Notes: generated from the sequence alone by a model not told the origin. A stretch of DNA of 64,000 nucleotides from Bacteroides rodentium JCM 16496 (GCF_000614125.1 NZ_BAKJ01000004.1:1-64000), one strand, 5' to 3'. Counted from the first letter of the stretch, positions 1-11,664 are shown. Translations and numbers: made by a program.

Positions 1-141
1 CTAATAACTAGATAAATATATTACTTTATTAAACTTAAAATAAATACCTATTTCACTCGTAATTTGTATTATAGCATTTGTAATGATGAATATTGTAATG
101 GTAACATTTTATTTGTAAATCTCAAAATATCACATTTTTAA

Positions 142-173
142 TTTGCTTTTGTGATGTCGTTTTTTTACTTTTG
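142..173 (+). promoter_or_regulatory. Bacteroides-type promoter of the XRE regulator gene
   Basis: TTTG at 142-145 and TACTTTTG at 166-173, separated by 20 nt, match the Bacteroides sigma-ABfr -33/-7 consensus (TTTG and TAnnTTTG). Transcription would start near 180, leaving a leader of about 37 nt before the ATG at 217. The rest of 1-141 is very AT-rich, and I see no gene in it. Confidence 0.7.
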
Positions 174-216
174 TAATCCAATAAATAATATGTACAATTG
201 TAATAACACATAAACC

Positions 217-678
217 ATGAGTATAAAAGACAGGTTCAAAATGGTTATGGATCGGGAGAAACTGACAGCAGGAGCTTTTGCCGAGAGTATTGGTGTGGCC
301 CAAGCCACCATTTCCCACATCTTGGGTCCGCGTAACAAATATCCAAGTACGGAAGTTATTCTCCGATTGCATCAACGATACAACGACATAAACTTGGAGT
401 GGCTGCTTACCGGAAAAGGCAATATGAGTAATAATCCGGATTCACCCGAAAACGATGGATTCGACTATCCTTTATTCGCCGAGAATCCGGAAAATCTGTC
501 CAACGGGCCGGAAGAATCTGAAAATCGCAAGGAAATTGCATTAGAGACAGCCCTAAAATCGTCTAAAGAGATTGTAAAACAAGAGATTATCTACAAAGAA
601 AGACCTCCCAGAAAAATCACTGAAATAAGAATTTTCTTTGATGACAATACTTACGAGACTTTCAAACCGGAAAATTAA
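217..678 (+). CDS. XRE-family helix-turn-helix transcriptional regulator
   Basis: A 153-aa cytoplasmic DNA-binding protein. Residues 1-60 form an XRE/Cro-type helix-turn-helix: a first helix (IKDRFKMVMDREKLTAGAFA), then the turn and recognition helix (ESIGVAQATISHIL), then the family's NPS-like stretch (RNKYPSTEVILRLHQRY) and the EWLLTGKG motif common in phage-derived and Bacteroidetes XRE proteins. Residues 70-125 are acidic and low in complexity and end in a basic/hydrophobic tail. I cannot name its target. The start follows a strong promoter at 142-173. The gene stands alone, about 120 bp before pyrK. Confidence 0.8.
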   Translation: MSIKDRFKMVMDREKLTAGAFAESIGVAQATISHILGPRNKYPSTEVILRLHQRYNDINLEWLLTGKGNMSNNPDSPENDGFDYPLFAENPENLSNGPEESENRKEIALETALKSSKEIVKQEIIYKERPPRKITEIRIFFDDNTYETFKPEN

Positions 679-755
679 GGAATGAGAATGGAAATAGACT
701 AATGCCCCAACATAAAAAAGAAACGGGTTCATTTTATTCTGCACTCGGTTTACAC

Positions 756-763
756 TATCTTTG
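756..763 (+). promoter_or_regulatory. -7 box of the pyrK-pyrD operon
   Basis: TATCTTTG matches TAnnTTTG exactly and lies 33 bp before the pyrK start. No clear TTTG -33 box stands at the usual distance; GTTC at 727-730 is the nearest candidate. Confidence 0.55.
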
Positions 764-795
764 CACCCGAAAGAAAAACATCCCTCTTTATAGAT

Positions 796-1571
796 ATGAA
801 AAAGTATATTTTAGATCTGACAGTGACAGAGAACCTCCGCTTGCATGCCAACTACGTGTTGTTGAAGTTGACTTCTCCGTCCCCACTTCCGGAAATGCTT
901 CCGGGACAATTTGCAGAGATTCGCGTGGACGGCTCGCCTACCACTTTTTTGCGCCGCCCCATCTCCATCAATTATGTAGATAGACAACGGAATGAAGTCT
1001 GGTTCTTAATCCAACTTGTAGGCGACGGAACCAAGCGATTAGGAGACGCAAAAGCAGGCGATATAATCAATGTAGTACTTCCGTTGGGAAACTGCTTCAC
1101 AATGCCTGAAAAGCCCTCAGACAAGCTCTTATTGGTAGGTGGAGGTGTAGGTACAGCTCCTATGTTATATTTAGGCGAACAGCTTGCCAAGAAAGGCTGT
1201 AAGCAACCTTCCTGCTGGGTGCCAGAAGCGACAAGGATTTGCTTCAATTAGAGCAGTTTGCTGCCTATGGCGAGGTGTATACCACCACCGAAGATGGCAG
1301 CCACGGAGAGAAGGGATACGTAACGCAACACTCCATATTAAATAAGGTGTGCTTTGAGCAGATATATACTTGCGGCCCCAAACCGATGATGATGGCAGTA
1401 GCAAAGTATGCCAAAAGTAAAGGTATCAGTTGCGAAGTATCTCTGGAAAATATGATGGCGTGTGGCATAGGCGCTTGTCTATGCTGTGTAGAAAATACCA
1501 CGGAAGGTCATTTGTGCGTATGTAAAGAAGGTCCGGTTTTTAATATAAACAAACTATTATGGCAGATTTAA
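796..1571 (+). CDS. pyrK: Dihydroorotate dehydrogenase B, electron-transfer subunit (frameshifted)
   Basis: This is the iron-sulfur flavoprotein partner of PyrD. It passes electrons from dihydroorotate oxidation to NAD+ in pyrimidine synthesis. The N-terminal part has the ferredoxin-reductase FAD motif RRPISI and the nucleotide-binding glycine loop [12 protein letters not shown]. The C-terminal part has the [2Fe-2S] cysteine cluster CGIGACLCC...HLCVC. The frame breaks near 1201-1204: frame 1 reads into a stop at 1249-1251, and the frame one base over continues as [16 protein letters not shown]. Restoring one base (probably an A, giving [11 protein letters not shown]) yields about 258 aa, normal for PyrK. 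The last 13 bp overlap pyrD, as expected for a translationally coupled pair. Confidence 0.88.
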
Positions 1572-2470
1572 GTGTAAATATTGGTGAATTACAAATGAAT
1601 AATCCGGTGATGACTGCATCCGGAACATTCGGATATGGTGAAGAATTCGCCGATTTCATCGAACTATCGCGAATAGGCGGTATTATTGTAAAGGGAACCA
1701 CCCTTCACAAACGTGAAGGCAATCCATATCCGCGTATGGCAGAGACTCCTTCGGGTATGTTAAACGCTGTGGGACTGCAAAATAAGGGTGTACATTACTT
1801 TGTTGAACACATCTATCCCCGCATCAAGGACATTCAGACCAACATGATTGTGAATGTTTCGGGTTCTGCCATCGAAGACTATGCTGAAACAGCCGCAATC
1901 ATTAATGAACTTGACAAAATTCCTGCCATAGAGTTGAACATCTCTTGCCCCAATGTGAAGCAAGGAGGAATGGCATTCGGTGTTACCGCCAAGGGAGCCG
2001 AAGAAGTGGTGAAAGCCGTGCGCTCAGTTTACAAAAAGACACTTATCGTAAAGCTCTCCCCGAACGTTACCGACATCACTGAAATAGCCCGCGCAGCCGA
2101 AAATGGCGGTGCAGACAGCGTTTCCCTCATCAATACCCTGCTGGGAATGGCTATAGACGCGGAACGCAGGCGTCCGATACTCTCCACTGTCACCGGTGGT
2201 ATGTCCGGTGCGGCCGTGAAACCCATTGCCTTACGTATGGTATGGCAAGTGGCTAAAGCGGTAAAAATCCCCGTCATAGGCTTGGGGGGTATCATGAACT
2301 GGAAAGATGCTGTGGAATTCATGCTTGCAGGTGCCTCTGCCATCCAGATTGGTACGGCAAACTTCATTGATCCGGCGGTTACAGTGAAAGTGGTAGAAGG
2401 AATAAATGACTATCTTGACAGACACGGTTATCAGTCTGTAAAGGATATTATCGGTGCACTCGATGTATAA
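1559..2470 (+). CDS. pyrD: Dihydroorotate dehydrogenase B, catalytic subunit
   Basis: A 303-aa class 1B enzyme that oxidises dihydroorotate to orotate with FMN. Visible family signatures are [13 protein letters not shown] and KGTT near the N-terminus, the substrate/FMN segment [13 protein letters not shown] with its active-site cysteine, and the C-terminal phosphate-binding stretch [11 protein letters not shown]...[13 protein letters not shown]. It starts inside the end of pyrK, and the two form one operon. A palindromic terminator follows at 2510-2541. Confidence 0.95.
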   Translation: MADLSVNIGELQMNNPVMTASGTFGYGEEFADFIELSRIGGIIVKGTTLHKREGNPYPRMAETPSGMLNAVGLQNKGVHYFVEHIYPRIKDIQTNMIVNVSGSAIEDYAETAAIINELDKIPAIELNISCPNVKQGGMAFGVTAKGAEEVVKAVRSVYKKTLIVKLSPNVTDITEIARAAENGGADSVSLINTLLGMAIDAERRRPILSTVTGGMSGAAVKPIALRMVWQVAKAVKIPVIGLGGIMNWKDAVEFMLAGASAIQIGTANFIDPAVTVKVVEGINDYLDRHGYQSVKDIIGALDV

Positions 2471-2509
2471 AGAATAACAAGAGATTGCCATTCGCAATAT
2501 ATATTCATA

Positions 2510-2541
2510 AAAAAGGACATTCATTAATGAATGTCCTTTTT
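2510..2541. terminator. Bidirectional terminator between pyrD and trmD
   Basis: A perfect 32-bp palindrome with A-run and T-run ends (AAAAAGGACATT / AATGTCCTTTTT). It lies between the convergent genes pyrD and trmD and would give a hairpin with a U-tail on either strand. Confidence 0.85.
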
Positions 2542-2563
2542 CTTTTTATTTACATCAGTAAAC

Positions 2564-5328
<2,765 letters not shown>

Positions 5329-5362
5329 CAAATTTCCACAAAAAGCTTTTTTATGGCTTATA

Positions 5363-5396
5363 TTTGTAGGGTAAATCGAAAAAATTCGTACTTTTG
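5363..5396 (+). promoter_or_regulatory. Promoter of dapA
   Basis: TTTG at 5363-5366 and TACTTTTG at 5389-5396 with a 22-nt spacer fit the Bacteroides consensus. The expected start site is near 5403, leaving about 29 nt of leader. Confidence 0.6.
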
Positions 5397-5431
5397 CGAG
5401 TCATTTAATTAGAGATTACTTTATAATACTC

Positions 5432-6325
5432 ATGATACAGACAAGATTGAAAGGAATGGGGGTAGCGCTGATTACTCCATTTAAAGAGGATGAAAGCGTT
5501 GACTACGATGCGTTGATGCGTTTGGTAGACTATCAACTTCAAAACAATACCGACTTTTTATGTGTGCTCGGCACCACGGCAGAAACTCCGACTCTGACTG
5601 AAGAAGAGAAAAAGAAAATCAAGAAAATGGTCATCGAGCGAGTGAACAGAAGAATTCCTATCCTGCTGGGCGTAGGCGGAAATAACACCCGAGCCATAGT
5701 GGAAACACTGAAAAATGACGATTTCACCGGAGTAGATGCTATTCTCTCCGTTGTTCCATATTATAACAAGCCCTCACAAGAAGGTATATATCAGCATTAT
5801 AAGGCCATTTCGGAAGCAACGGATTTGCCGATTGTGCTTTATAATGTCCCCGGTCGTACCGGTGTGAACATGAAGGCGGAAACAACCCTGCGCATTGCAC
5901 GTGATTTCAAGAATGTGATAGCCGTCAAAGAAGCTTCGGGCGACATCACGCAGATGGACGACATCATCAAAAACAAACCGGCCAATTTCGACGTTATTTC
6001 GGGCGATGACGGCATCACCTTCCCTCTGATTACCCTGGGGGCTGTCGGCATTATCTCGGTCATCGGAAACGCGTTCCCGCGTGAGTTCAGCCGTATGGTA
6101 CGCCTGGCACTGCAAGGAGACTATGCCAATGCATTGACCATTCACCACAAATTTGCCGAATTATTCAAGCTTCTGTTTGTAGACGGCAACCCTGCCGGAG
6201 TAAAAGCCATGCTGAATGTAATGGGAATGATTGAGAACAAGCTCCGCCTGCCATTGGTGCCGACCAGAATCACCACTTTCGAAGCCATGCGCAAGATTTT
6301 GGATGAATTGAACATCAAATGCTAA
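5432..6325 (+). CDS. dapA: 4-hydroxy-tetrahydrodipicolinate synthase
   Basis: A 297-aa TIM-barrel aldolase that condenses pyruvate with aspartate semialdehyde, the first committed step of lysine and meso-diaminopimelate synthesis. Visible are the N-terminal GMGVALITPF, the GTTAE pyruvate-binding motif, the catalytic tyrosine in IVLYNVPGRTG and the Schiff-base lysine in VIAVKEASGD. Length is standard. It is monocistronic: its own promoter lies upstream and a hairpin terminator follows. Confidence 0.95.
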   Translation: MIQTRLKGMGVALITPFKEDESVDYDALMRLVDYQLQNNTDFLCVLGTTAETPTLTEEEKKKIKKMVIERVNRRIPILLGVGGNNTRAIVETLKNDDFTGVDAILSVVPYYNKPSQEGIYQHYKAISEATDLPIVLYNVPGRTGVNMKAETTLRIARDFKNVIAVKEASGDITQMDDIIKNKPANFDVISGDDGITFPLITLGAVGIISVIGNAFPREFSRMVRLALQGDYANALTIHHKFAELFKLLFVDGNPAGVKAMLNVMGMIENKLRLPLVPTRITTFEAMRKILDELNIKC

Positions 6326-6387
6326 GGCCTTATACCACCCTATAGGATATTAATTTCCAGTATACAACATATTAATATCAGATATGC

Positions 6388-6433
6388 AAGGAGTTAATTT
6401 TGTGGAAACACGGAATTAACTCCTTCTTTTTTT
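6388..6433 (+). terminator. Rho-independent terminator of dapA
   Basis: AAGGAGTTAATT (6388-6399) pairs with AATTAACTCCTT (6414-6425), and CTTTTTTT follows. It is a 12-bp stem with a U-tract. Confidence 0.85.
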
Positions 6434-6585
6434 CCTATGTGTGACTATATTTATCAGTACAATACCCAACAGTCTACTGATTACGTTATAAAACAAAAAG
6501 ACATCTGGTTAAATCGAGAAAAAGACATCGCTAGCTCAATAAAGACAAGACTATTATTTCAGCTAATCTATTAGTTCACAACACT

Positions 6586-6748
6586 GAACAGTTTGTTCCA
6601 GCATAGAAAAACACTTTGTTTCAACAATGAAAAACAATTTGTTTTCATATAATGGAACAAACTGTTTTGTTAAGGGAAACAAAGTGTTCTCCATAATGAA
6701 ACAAAGTGTTTAGTTAAGGGAAACAATTTGTTTTACTTAGCAAAACAC
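6586..6748. repeat. Tandem array of seven ~22-nt units with a palindromic AACA...TGTT core
   Basis: Units start at 6586, 6607, 6630, 6655, 6676, 6699 and 6720 (21, 23, 25, 21, 23, 21 and 22 nt), and a partial unit follows at 6742. Each carries a near-palindrome: GAACAGTTTGTTC, AAACACTTTGTTT, AAACAATTTGTTT, GAACAAACTGTTT, GAAACAAAGTGTTC, GAAACAAAGTGTTT, GAAACAATTTGTTT. Unit ends alternate among ATAG, AATG, AAGG and similar. It lies between the dapA terminator and the tRNA terminator. I see no gene in 6434-6585 or in the array. Confidence 0.8.
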
Positions 6749-6800
6749 GCGCCAGTGCCATACAAGGGGAGAATATAAACTATATGCCATAGCTGTAAAA

Positions 6801-6840
6801 ACAAAGAACCTCCGCAAGAAAACTTGCGGAGGTTCTTTGT
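6801..6840 (-). terminator. Terminator of the tRNA-Arg pair
   Basis: 18-bp perfect inverted repeat (6801-6818 with 6823-6840) around an AAAA loop, followed on the minus strand by TTTTA. It directly abuts the 3' end of the downstream tRNA, and its last base is the tRNA discriminator position. Confidence 0.8.
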
Positions 6841-6913
6841 GATCGCGACAGGATTCAAACCTGTAACCGGCTGATCCGTAGTCAGCTACTCTATTCAGTT
6901 GAGCTACGCGACC
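6840..6913 (-). tRNA. tRNA-Arg, anticodon ACG (second of pair)
   Basis: 74-nt cloverleaf: acceptor GGTCGCG/CGCGATC, D stem GCTC/GAGT, anticodon stem GCTGA/TCAGC around loop CTACGGA (anticodon ACG, read as ICG after A34 deamination, for CGN codons), T stem ACAGG/CCTGT with TTTGAAT loop, discriminator A. CCA is not encoded. It is the downstream gene of a tandem pair. Confidence 0.95.
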
Positions 6914-6934
6914 CTTAAAAAATTATGAAACTTG

Positions 6935-7008
6935 TGACCGCGACAGGATTCAAACCTGTAACCGGCTGATCCGTAGTCAGCTACTCTATTCAGTTGAGCT
7001 ACGCGGCC
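6935..7008 (-). tRNA. tRNA-Arg, anticodon ACG (first of pair)
   Basis: 74-nt cloverleaf identical to its neighbour except in the acceptor stem, which is GGCCGCG/CGCGGTC. Pair 3-70 is C-G here and T-A in the other copy, so the stem is kept by a paired change. Discriminator A, no encoded CCA. The two genes are 21 bp apart and probably share one transcript. Confidence 0.95.
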
Positions 7009-7025
7009 TCTTTGTTTAACGGGTG

Positions 7026-7056
7026 CAAAGATACGTACTTTTTCCGAATTAGCAAA
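7026..7056 (-). promoter_or_regulatory. Promoter of the tRNA-Arg pair
   Basis: The minus strand carries TTTG at 7056-7053 and TATCTTTG at 7033-7026 with a 19-nt spacer. The predicted start falls a few bases before the tRNA at 7008. Confidence 0.6.
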
Positions 7057-7083
7057 CGATATACAAACTTTTTTTGAAGAAAT

Positions 7084-9381
7084 TTATTCGACAAAGCGAT
7101 AATTAAACAACTGCCAGCCGATGGTCATCCCCACATTCCACTCCCTTCTCGGTGAGCTATAATGATTTACATAAGCAGAGATGGCTCCAAAGGGCAAATG
7201 ACAAATAACAGAAACTTCTCCCATATACTCAAAGCGGGAGAATGCTTTTCCATAATATGCTTTATTCAATGCATTCTTTTTTATCGGAAAAATCGGTGTA
7301 AAGCCATAAAATTCTGTCCGGAACTGGAACATGTCGTTCAAAACATATATGGGTTTGATACCGGCAGCCACATACTGATTGGCACGAAAAGCTTCATTGT
7401 ACATCAGTTTACTATGCGGAGTCGGTGCAAATTCTCCTGCCTGCATCATGGTTGCCGTATAATTCTCGGAAAAATTCTTCGATGAATACAGTGCTTCTGC
7501 CATCCATCCCAGGGTAAATTTCGGTCCCATCGTGTGATATGCCTCTTTCATATAAGAGATTTGTAACCATGATTGCCGCTCTTGCGGAGAAGGACTGTAC
7601 CCTTCTTGCGGATTCCCCGGTTCAAATCTTTCCCTCCCGGTAAAAACCTGGGCTATCAGCTTCTCCAGATAGCCTTTTGTCGCGTATTGCCGCGTATTCA
7701 GGGTGCTCCCATAGAAACCGATGGAACCTCCCAAAAGTTTGTAGGTACTTCTGTCCGAACGGTCCTTATCGAAATCTATTACGCTTGATTGAAAGTAGTT
7801 ATCTTCCAGTTGGCCATATCCCAGACTGAACTCCGCACGCTTATTGGCCAAAAACGGCAAGGCAACCATCAACTTCACAAAACGTTCGTCCTTTGAATTG
7901 AATGAAGGCTTGTCATTCCTAGAAAACAGCTTGTCCTTCTTGTAGTAATCGAAGGTACTGATTGAAGCAATAAAACGAAAGGACGTAGGTATGTGGGTAG
8001 GCAAATCAATCTTACCCATCAACTGGGCATTATTATAAATCTTACCCAACTGACCGTCAAAAGTGATTTCCTTGGAATAATAATTCAAGTTCTGATATCC
8101 TATTCCCAAATAGATTTGATTTGAGCTCGTGGTAGAGACACTGCCCCCCAGACGCACGGAAAAATTATCCTCCATCTTCACCTTCAAATGCAGTTGATAT
8201 AAATCGGCTTCCGAATCATACACTGCGTGAGGAACTATTTCCGAAATCATATTATCCGCCAGCAAACGAAAATACCCGCGCTTCAAGTCTTCATAAGTAA
8301 AGACTTCATGCTCCTCATCATGAAATTCTTTTTTGATGTAGGCTTGTTGTTGAGCATTCGCCCCTTCAATAATGATATCCCGGAAACGGAATTGAGGCAG
8401 GTTACTCCGGAAGACAAGACGCCTCAAACGCACATTGTCAGCATTCACCCTACGATGGACACGGCTTTTGATGGAATCCATCATATTAAGGGTACGGTTG
8501 TAGCCTATATCGTGCAATTCCTGCAGACGGTCAAAATCCAGCAGGTTGACATCGTCATACTTGAAGGTCATGACTATACCCAATGAGTCCGGAATGGAGT
8601 AATCGGTCTTCTGCATAATCATATTCTCCAATTGGCTCATCAGGTTATTTTCCTTCGGCTTACCGGGATTGGCCGCCACCACACTGCCAATGATGACATC
8701 CGGATGAAAATCCTCCCGCATCACATCCGTAGGGAAATTATTGTAAATGCCGCCATCATAAGCAAGCGTACTGTCTATTTCTATCGGTTTGAAGACAAAT
8801 GGAAAGCTCATGGAAGCACGTACCGCATCTCCCAAATCCCCTTTACCCAATACCAATGGCTTTTTATTGTACACATCGGATGCTATACAGCGAAAGGGGA
8901 CAAACAGTTTGTTGAAATTACCGCCACATGCAGCCGTAGCGCGTGCAAACAATTCCACAAATACCAGATTCATCTGTATGGGGTTGACCATGCTTGTGGG
9001 AAGTATCTGGGGCTTTATATGCAGCGAGTCCCTAAAAGCAAAACGGATATTGAAAAATTCCGGTGAAGGACGATTCTTCTTAAAATAATACTCGTATTTG
9101 GGTTCCACTTTACCCGAATACCAACGCTTAAAGTCGGGAGAGCGCAAGAGCGCCTCCATATCGTCCGGAGAATACCCCATAGCATACAGAGAACCGATGA
9201 TAGCTCCCATAGAGGTTCCGGTTATATAATCAATGGGGATATTATTCTCTTCCAAAGCCCGGATAATGCCAATATGAGTCATGCCTTTTGCTCCACCGCC
9301 ACTCAATACAAGTCCCACTTTCTGGGCTTGTAAAATAAGGGTACATAGAAGAAACGAAAAAAACAATAAAACTCTTTTCAT
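7084..9381 (-). CDS. Patatin-like phospholipase with C-terminal outer-membrane barrel
   Basis: About 765 aa. I place the start at the ATG at 9381 because it begins a clean signal peptide (MKRVLLFFSFLLCTLILQAQ); the frame stays open 17 codons further upstream. The patatin domain follows at once: oxyanion loop SGGGAKG, nucleophile elbow GTSMG, and catalytic aspartate in YDGGIYNNFP, the Ser-Asp dyad of this lipase family. After a POTRA-like middle, the last 350 residues are rich in aromatic beta-strands (LGIGYQNLNYYSKE...) and end in a phenylalanine-containing strand, as in BamA/Omp85-type barrels. It is therefore probably an outer-membrane or surface lipase related to PlpD, with unknown lipid substrate. 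Confidence 0.87.
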   Translation of the reverse strand: MKRVLLFFSFLLCTLILQAQKVGLVLSGGGAKGMTHIGIIRALEENNIPIDYITGTSMGAIIGSLYAMGYSPDDMEALLRSPDFKRWYSGKVEPKYEYYFKKNRPSPEFFNIRFAFRDSLHIKPQILPTSMVNPIQMNLVFVELFARATAACGGNFNKLFVPFRCIASDVYNKKPLVLGKGDLGDAVRASMSFPFVFKPIEIDSTLAYDGGIYNNFPTDVMREDFHPDVIIGSVVAANPGKPKENNLMSQLENMIMQKTDYSIPDSLGIVMTFKYDDVNLLDFDRLQELHDIGYNRTLNMMDSIKSRVHRRVNADNVRLRRLVFRSNLPQFRFRDIIIEGANAQQQAYIKKEFHDEEHEVFTYEDLKRGYFRLLADNMISEIVPHAVYDSEADLYQLHLKVKMEDNFSVRLGGSVSTTSSNQIYLGIGYQNLNYYSKEITFDGQLGKIYNNAQLMGKIDLPTHIPTSFRFIASISTFDYYKKDKLFSRNDKPSFNSKDERFVKLMVALPFLANKRAEFSLGYGQLEDNYFQSSVIDFDKDRSDRSTYKLLGGSIGFYGSTLNTRQYATKGYLEKLIAQVFTGRERFEPGNPQEGYSPSPQERQSWLQISYMKEAYHTMGPKFTLGWMAEALYSSKNFSENYTATMMQAGEFAPTPHSKLMYNEAFRANQYVAAGIKPIYVLNDMFQFRTEFYGFTPIFPIKKNALNKAYYGKAFSRFEYMGEVSVICHLPFGAISAYVNHYSSPRREWNVGMTIGWQLFNYRFVE

Positions 9382-9419
9382 AACTATGCGATTCCGAGTA
9401 AGATAAATGTTCATTGCCC

Positions 9420-9427
9420 CAAATATA
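9420..9427 (-). promoter_or_regulatory. -7 box of the patatin gene
   Basis: The minus strand reads TATATTTG (TAnnTTTG), 39 bp before the ATG at 9381. It supports starting translation at 9381: a start at 9432 would lie upstream of this promoter. Confidence 0.5.
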
Positions 9428-9492
9428 AACAATAGTTTCTAAAAATGCCGTATTCAACGAAGAAAATCACACCTTAATTGGTGAAAATGAAT

Positions 9493-9532
9493 AAAAAAGG
9501 GTATTGCGACTCTGAAGAATCACAATACCCTT
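9493..9532 (-). terminator. Terminator downstream of htpG
   Basis: AAGGGTATTG (9497-9506) pairs with CAATACCCTT (9523-9532). On the minus strand the stem runs into TTTTTT, 30 bp after the htpG stop. Confidence 0.8.
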
Positions 9533-9561
9533 GCATATATTAAATACAAATTTAAAGGGGC

Positions 9562-11610
9562 TTATTTTATCAGGTCAATGCTTCTCTTGACAAAGTTGTT
9601 CAAAGCTTCACCTTTCAACATACCATTCTGCAGCAGTGCCAAATCTATCAGTTGACGGACAACCTTATTCTTGGCAGCATAATCGGCGAAGATGCCTTCT
9701 TTCTGTGTTTTCAGTTCGTCCCACTTCTTATCCAGCTCATTCACTTTATCCTTTTCGGCAGTCGGTATATCCTCATCTTTCTTGCCTTCCTGCTTCTTTT
9801 TCAGGTCATTACGCTGCTTGTTCACTTCATCCATCTCTGCCTGAACCGGAGCAACGGCAGCAGCACATTCCTTATCTTCATCTGCCAGAACTTCTTTTAC
9901 CAGCTTATGGTCTGAATTCAATACCAGGTTAAACATATCCGGCATTTCGCCATAGAAGCTCATTCCAGCCTGGATATTCGCCATTTCCTTCATACGGCGC
10001 ATGTACTCGCTCTGAGTTATCATGATAGGAGTGGCATTTTCGCCCAAAGCCTGCGCCGTGATGTTGAACTCCGTCTTATCCATCTTGGGCAACTGGCTCT
10101 TGAAGATGGAAGAAAGAACTTCCTGCTTGCCGGCTTCCAACGCTTCGTTCTTCTTGTCTTCCTTGACAATCAGATTATCAATAATATCGCTGTCCACACG
10201 AGTGAAGCGAACCTTTTCGAACTTCTGTTCCAACATGCTCACCACCGCAATGTCCAGCTGTCCATCCATCAACAGCACATTGTATCCTTTATTCGTAGCG
10301 GCCTCTATGTAGCTGTATTGCTCATCTTTATTGTTGGCATACAGATAAATCAGATTTCCATCCTTATCCGTCTGGCTATCCTTAATCAACGTCTTATACT
10401 CCTCGAAAGTATAATATTTGCTGTCTGTATCGGTGAAAAGGGCAAAGTCCTTGGCTCTATCATAGAAATCTTCCTGCGTAAGCATTCCGTAGTTGATGAA
10501 GATTTTCAAGTCATTCCACTTTTCCTCAAATTGCTTACGGTCGTTCTTGAAGATGGACTGCAAACGGTCTGACACCTTTTTCGTGATATATGTAGAAATT
10601 TTCTTCACGTTGGCATCGCTCTGCAAATAAGAACGGGAAACGTTCAATGGAATGTCCGGTGAATCGAGCACACCATGCAGCAGGGTCAAGAAGTCGGGAA
10701 CAATACCTTCCACCGAATCCGTCACATATACCTGGTTGCAGTAGAGCTGAATCTTATTCTTGTTCAACTCGATGTTGCTCTTCACTTTGGGGAAGTACAG
10801 AATACCGGTAAGGTGGAACGGATAATCCACATTCAGATGAATCCAGAACAAAGGTTCGTCGGACATGGGATAAAGGTCACGGTAGAACTTCTTGTAATCT
10901 TCATCTTTCAATTCGCTGGGTTTCAGCGTCCACAACGGGTTGGAATCATTGATGATATTATCCTCGGCAGTTTCAACCTGCTTGCCGTCTTTCCATTCTT
11001 TCTTCTTGCCGAATGCAACCGGGATAGGGAGGAAGCTGCAATACTTCTTCAACAAAGAGGAAATGCGCGCTTCTTCAAGGAATTCCTTGCAGTCATCGTC
11101 TATGTAAAGAACGATATCCGTACCACGTTCTGCCTTATCAGTGTCTTCAATCGTAAACTCCGGACTGCCATCGCATGTCCACTTTACAGCCTGGGCGCCT
11201 TCCCGATAGGATTTAGTGATGATTTCGACTTTCTTGGCAACCATAAAAGCCGAATAGAAACCCAATCCAAAATGGCCGATGATGGCGTTGGCATCGTTTT
11301 TATATTTCTCAAGGAAGTCATTGGCGCCAGAGAAAGCTATCTGGTTAATATACTTGTCTATTTCTTCAGCCGTAAGACCTATACCATGGTCGGACACCGT
11401 AATGGTATCTTTTCCCAGCGAGACATGTACGGTTAAATCGCCAACTTCACCCTTGAACTCACCGATAGAGGAGAGTGTTTTCAGCTTCTGTGTAGCATCA
11501 ACCGCGTTAGAAACCAACTCACGGAGAAAAATTTCATGATCACTATACAAGAACTTTTTAATGACGGGGAAGATATTCTCAGTAGTTACCCCAATATTAC
11601 CTTTTTGCAT
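9562..11610 (-). CDS. htpG: Molecular chaperone HtpG (Hsp90)
   Basis: A 682-aa bacterial Hsp90, an ATP-dependent cytosolic chaperone. The N-terminal GHKL ATPase site is visible: the ATP-lid asparagine helix in FLRELVSNAVDA, the DHGIGL loop and GHFGLGFYSAFMV. The middle domain carries PLFWIHLNVDYPFHLTGILYFP. The C-terminal dimerisation part has an unusual charged, lysine/glutamate-rich insertion (NKQRNDLKKKQEGKKDED) of the kind seen in Bacteroidetes members. The frame is intact. It is a single gene with its own terminator, located downstream of clpC, another proteostasis gene. Confidence 0.96.
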   Translation of the reverse strand: MQKGNIGVTTENIFPVIKKFLYSDHEIFLRELVSNAVDATQKLKTLSSIGEFKGEVGDLTVHVSLGKDTITVSDHGIGLTAEEIDKYINQIAFSGANDFLEKYKNDANAIIGHFGLGFYSAFMVAKKVEIITKSYREGAQAVKWTCDGSPEFTIEDTDKAERGTDIVLYIDDDCKEFLEEARISSLLKKYCSFLPIPVAFGKKKEWKDGKQVETAEDNIINDSNPLWTLKPSELKDEDYKKFYRDLYPMSDEPLFWIHLNVDYPFHLTGILYFPKVKSNIELNKNKIQLYCNQVYVTDSVEGIVPDFLTLLHGVLDSPDIPLNVSRSYLQSDANVKKISTYITKKVSDRLQSIFKNDRKQFEEKWNDLKIFINYGMLTQEDFYDRAKDFALFTDTDSKYYTFEEYKTLIKDSQTDKDGNLIYLYANNKDEQYSYIEAATNKGYNVLLMDGQLDIAVVSMLEQKFEKVRFTRVDSDIIDNLIVKEDKKNEALEAGKQEVLSSIFKSQLPKMDKTEFNITAQALGENATPIMITQSEYMRRMKEMANIQAGMSFYGEMPDMFNLVLNSDHKLVKEVLADEDKECAAAVAPVQAEMDEVNKQRNDLKKKQEGKKDEDIPTAEKDKVNELDKKWDELKTQKEGIFADYAAKNKVVRQLIDLALLQNGMLKGEALNNFVKRSIDLIK

Positions 11611-11664
11611 ACTACATTTATATTTTTTAGATTTATATTTTTAATTATTCCGGCAGATATAGCA

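Noticed and set aside
796..1571. Programmed ribosomal frameshifting as the cause of the many split genes
   Set aside because: No shared slippery site, no common stimulatory structure, and the affected genes have no recoding history; missing single bases at different short runs fit error better.
6586..6748. CRISPR array
   Set aside because: Units are contiguous with no fixed repeat and variable spacer, all are degenerate versions of one palindrome, and no cas gene is near. The same goes for the arrays at 27921, 34821 and 54311.
6840..7008. tRNA pair as an integration site of a mobile element
   Set aside because: No integrase, no partial tRNA copy at a distance and no foreign gene block beside it; the second copy is a full, promoter-served tRNA gene.
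10675..11436. Long open frame of 253 codons on the plus strand inside htpG
   Set aside because: It is antisense to an intact htpG, has no promoter or recognisable domain, and such shadows are frequent opposite well-biased genes. The same applies to the plus-strand frame at 13304-14050 over clpC.
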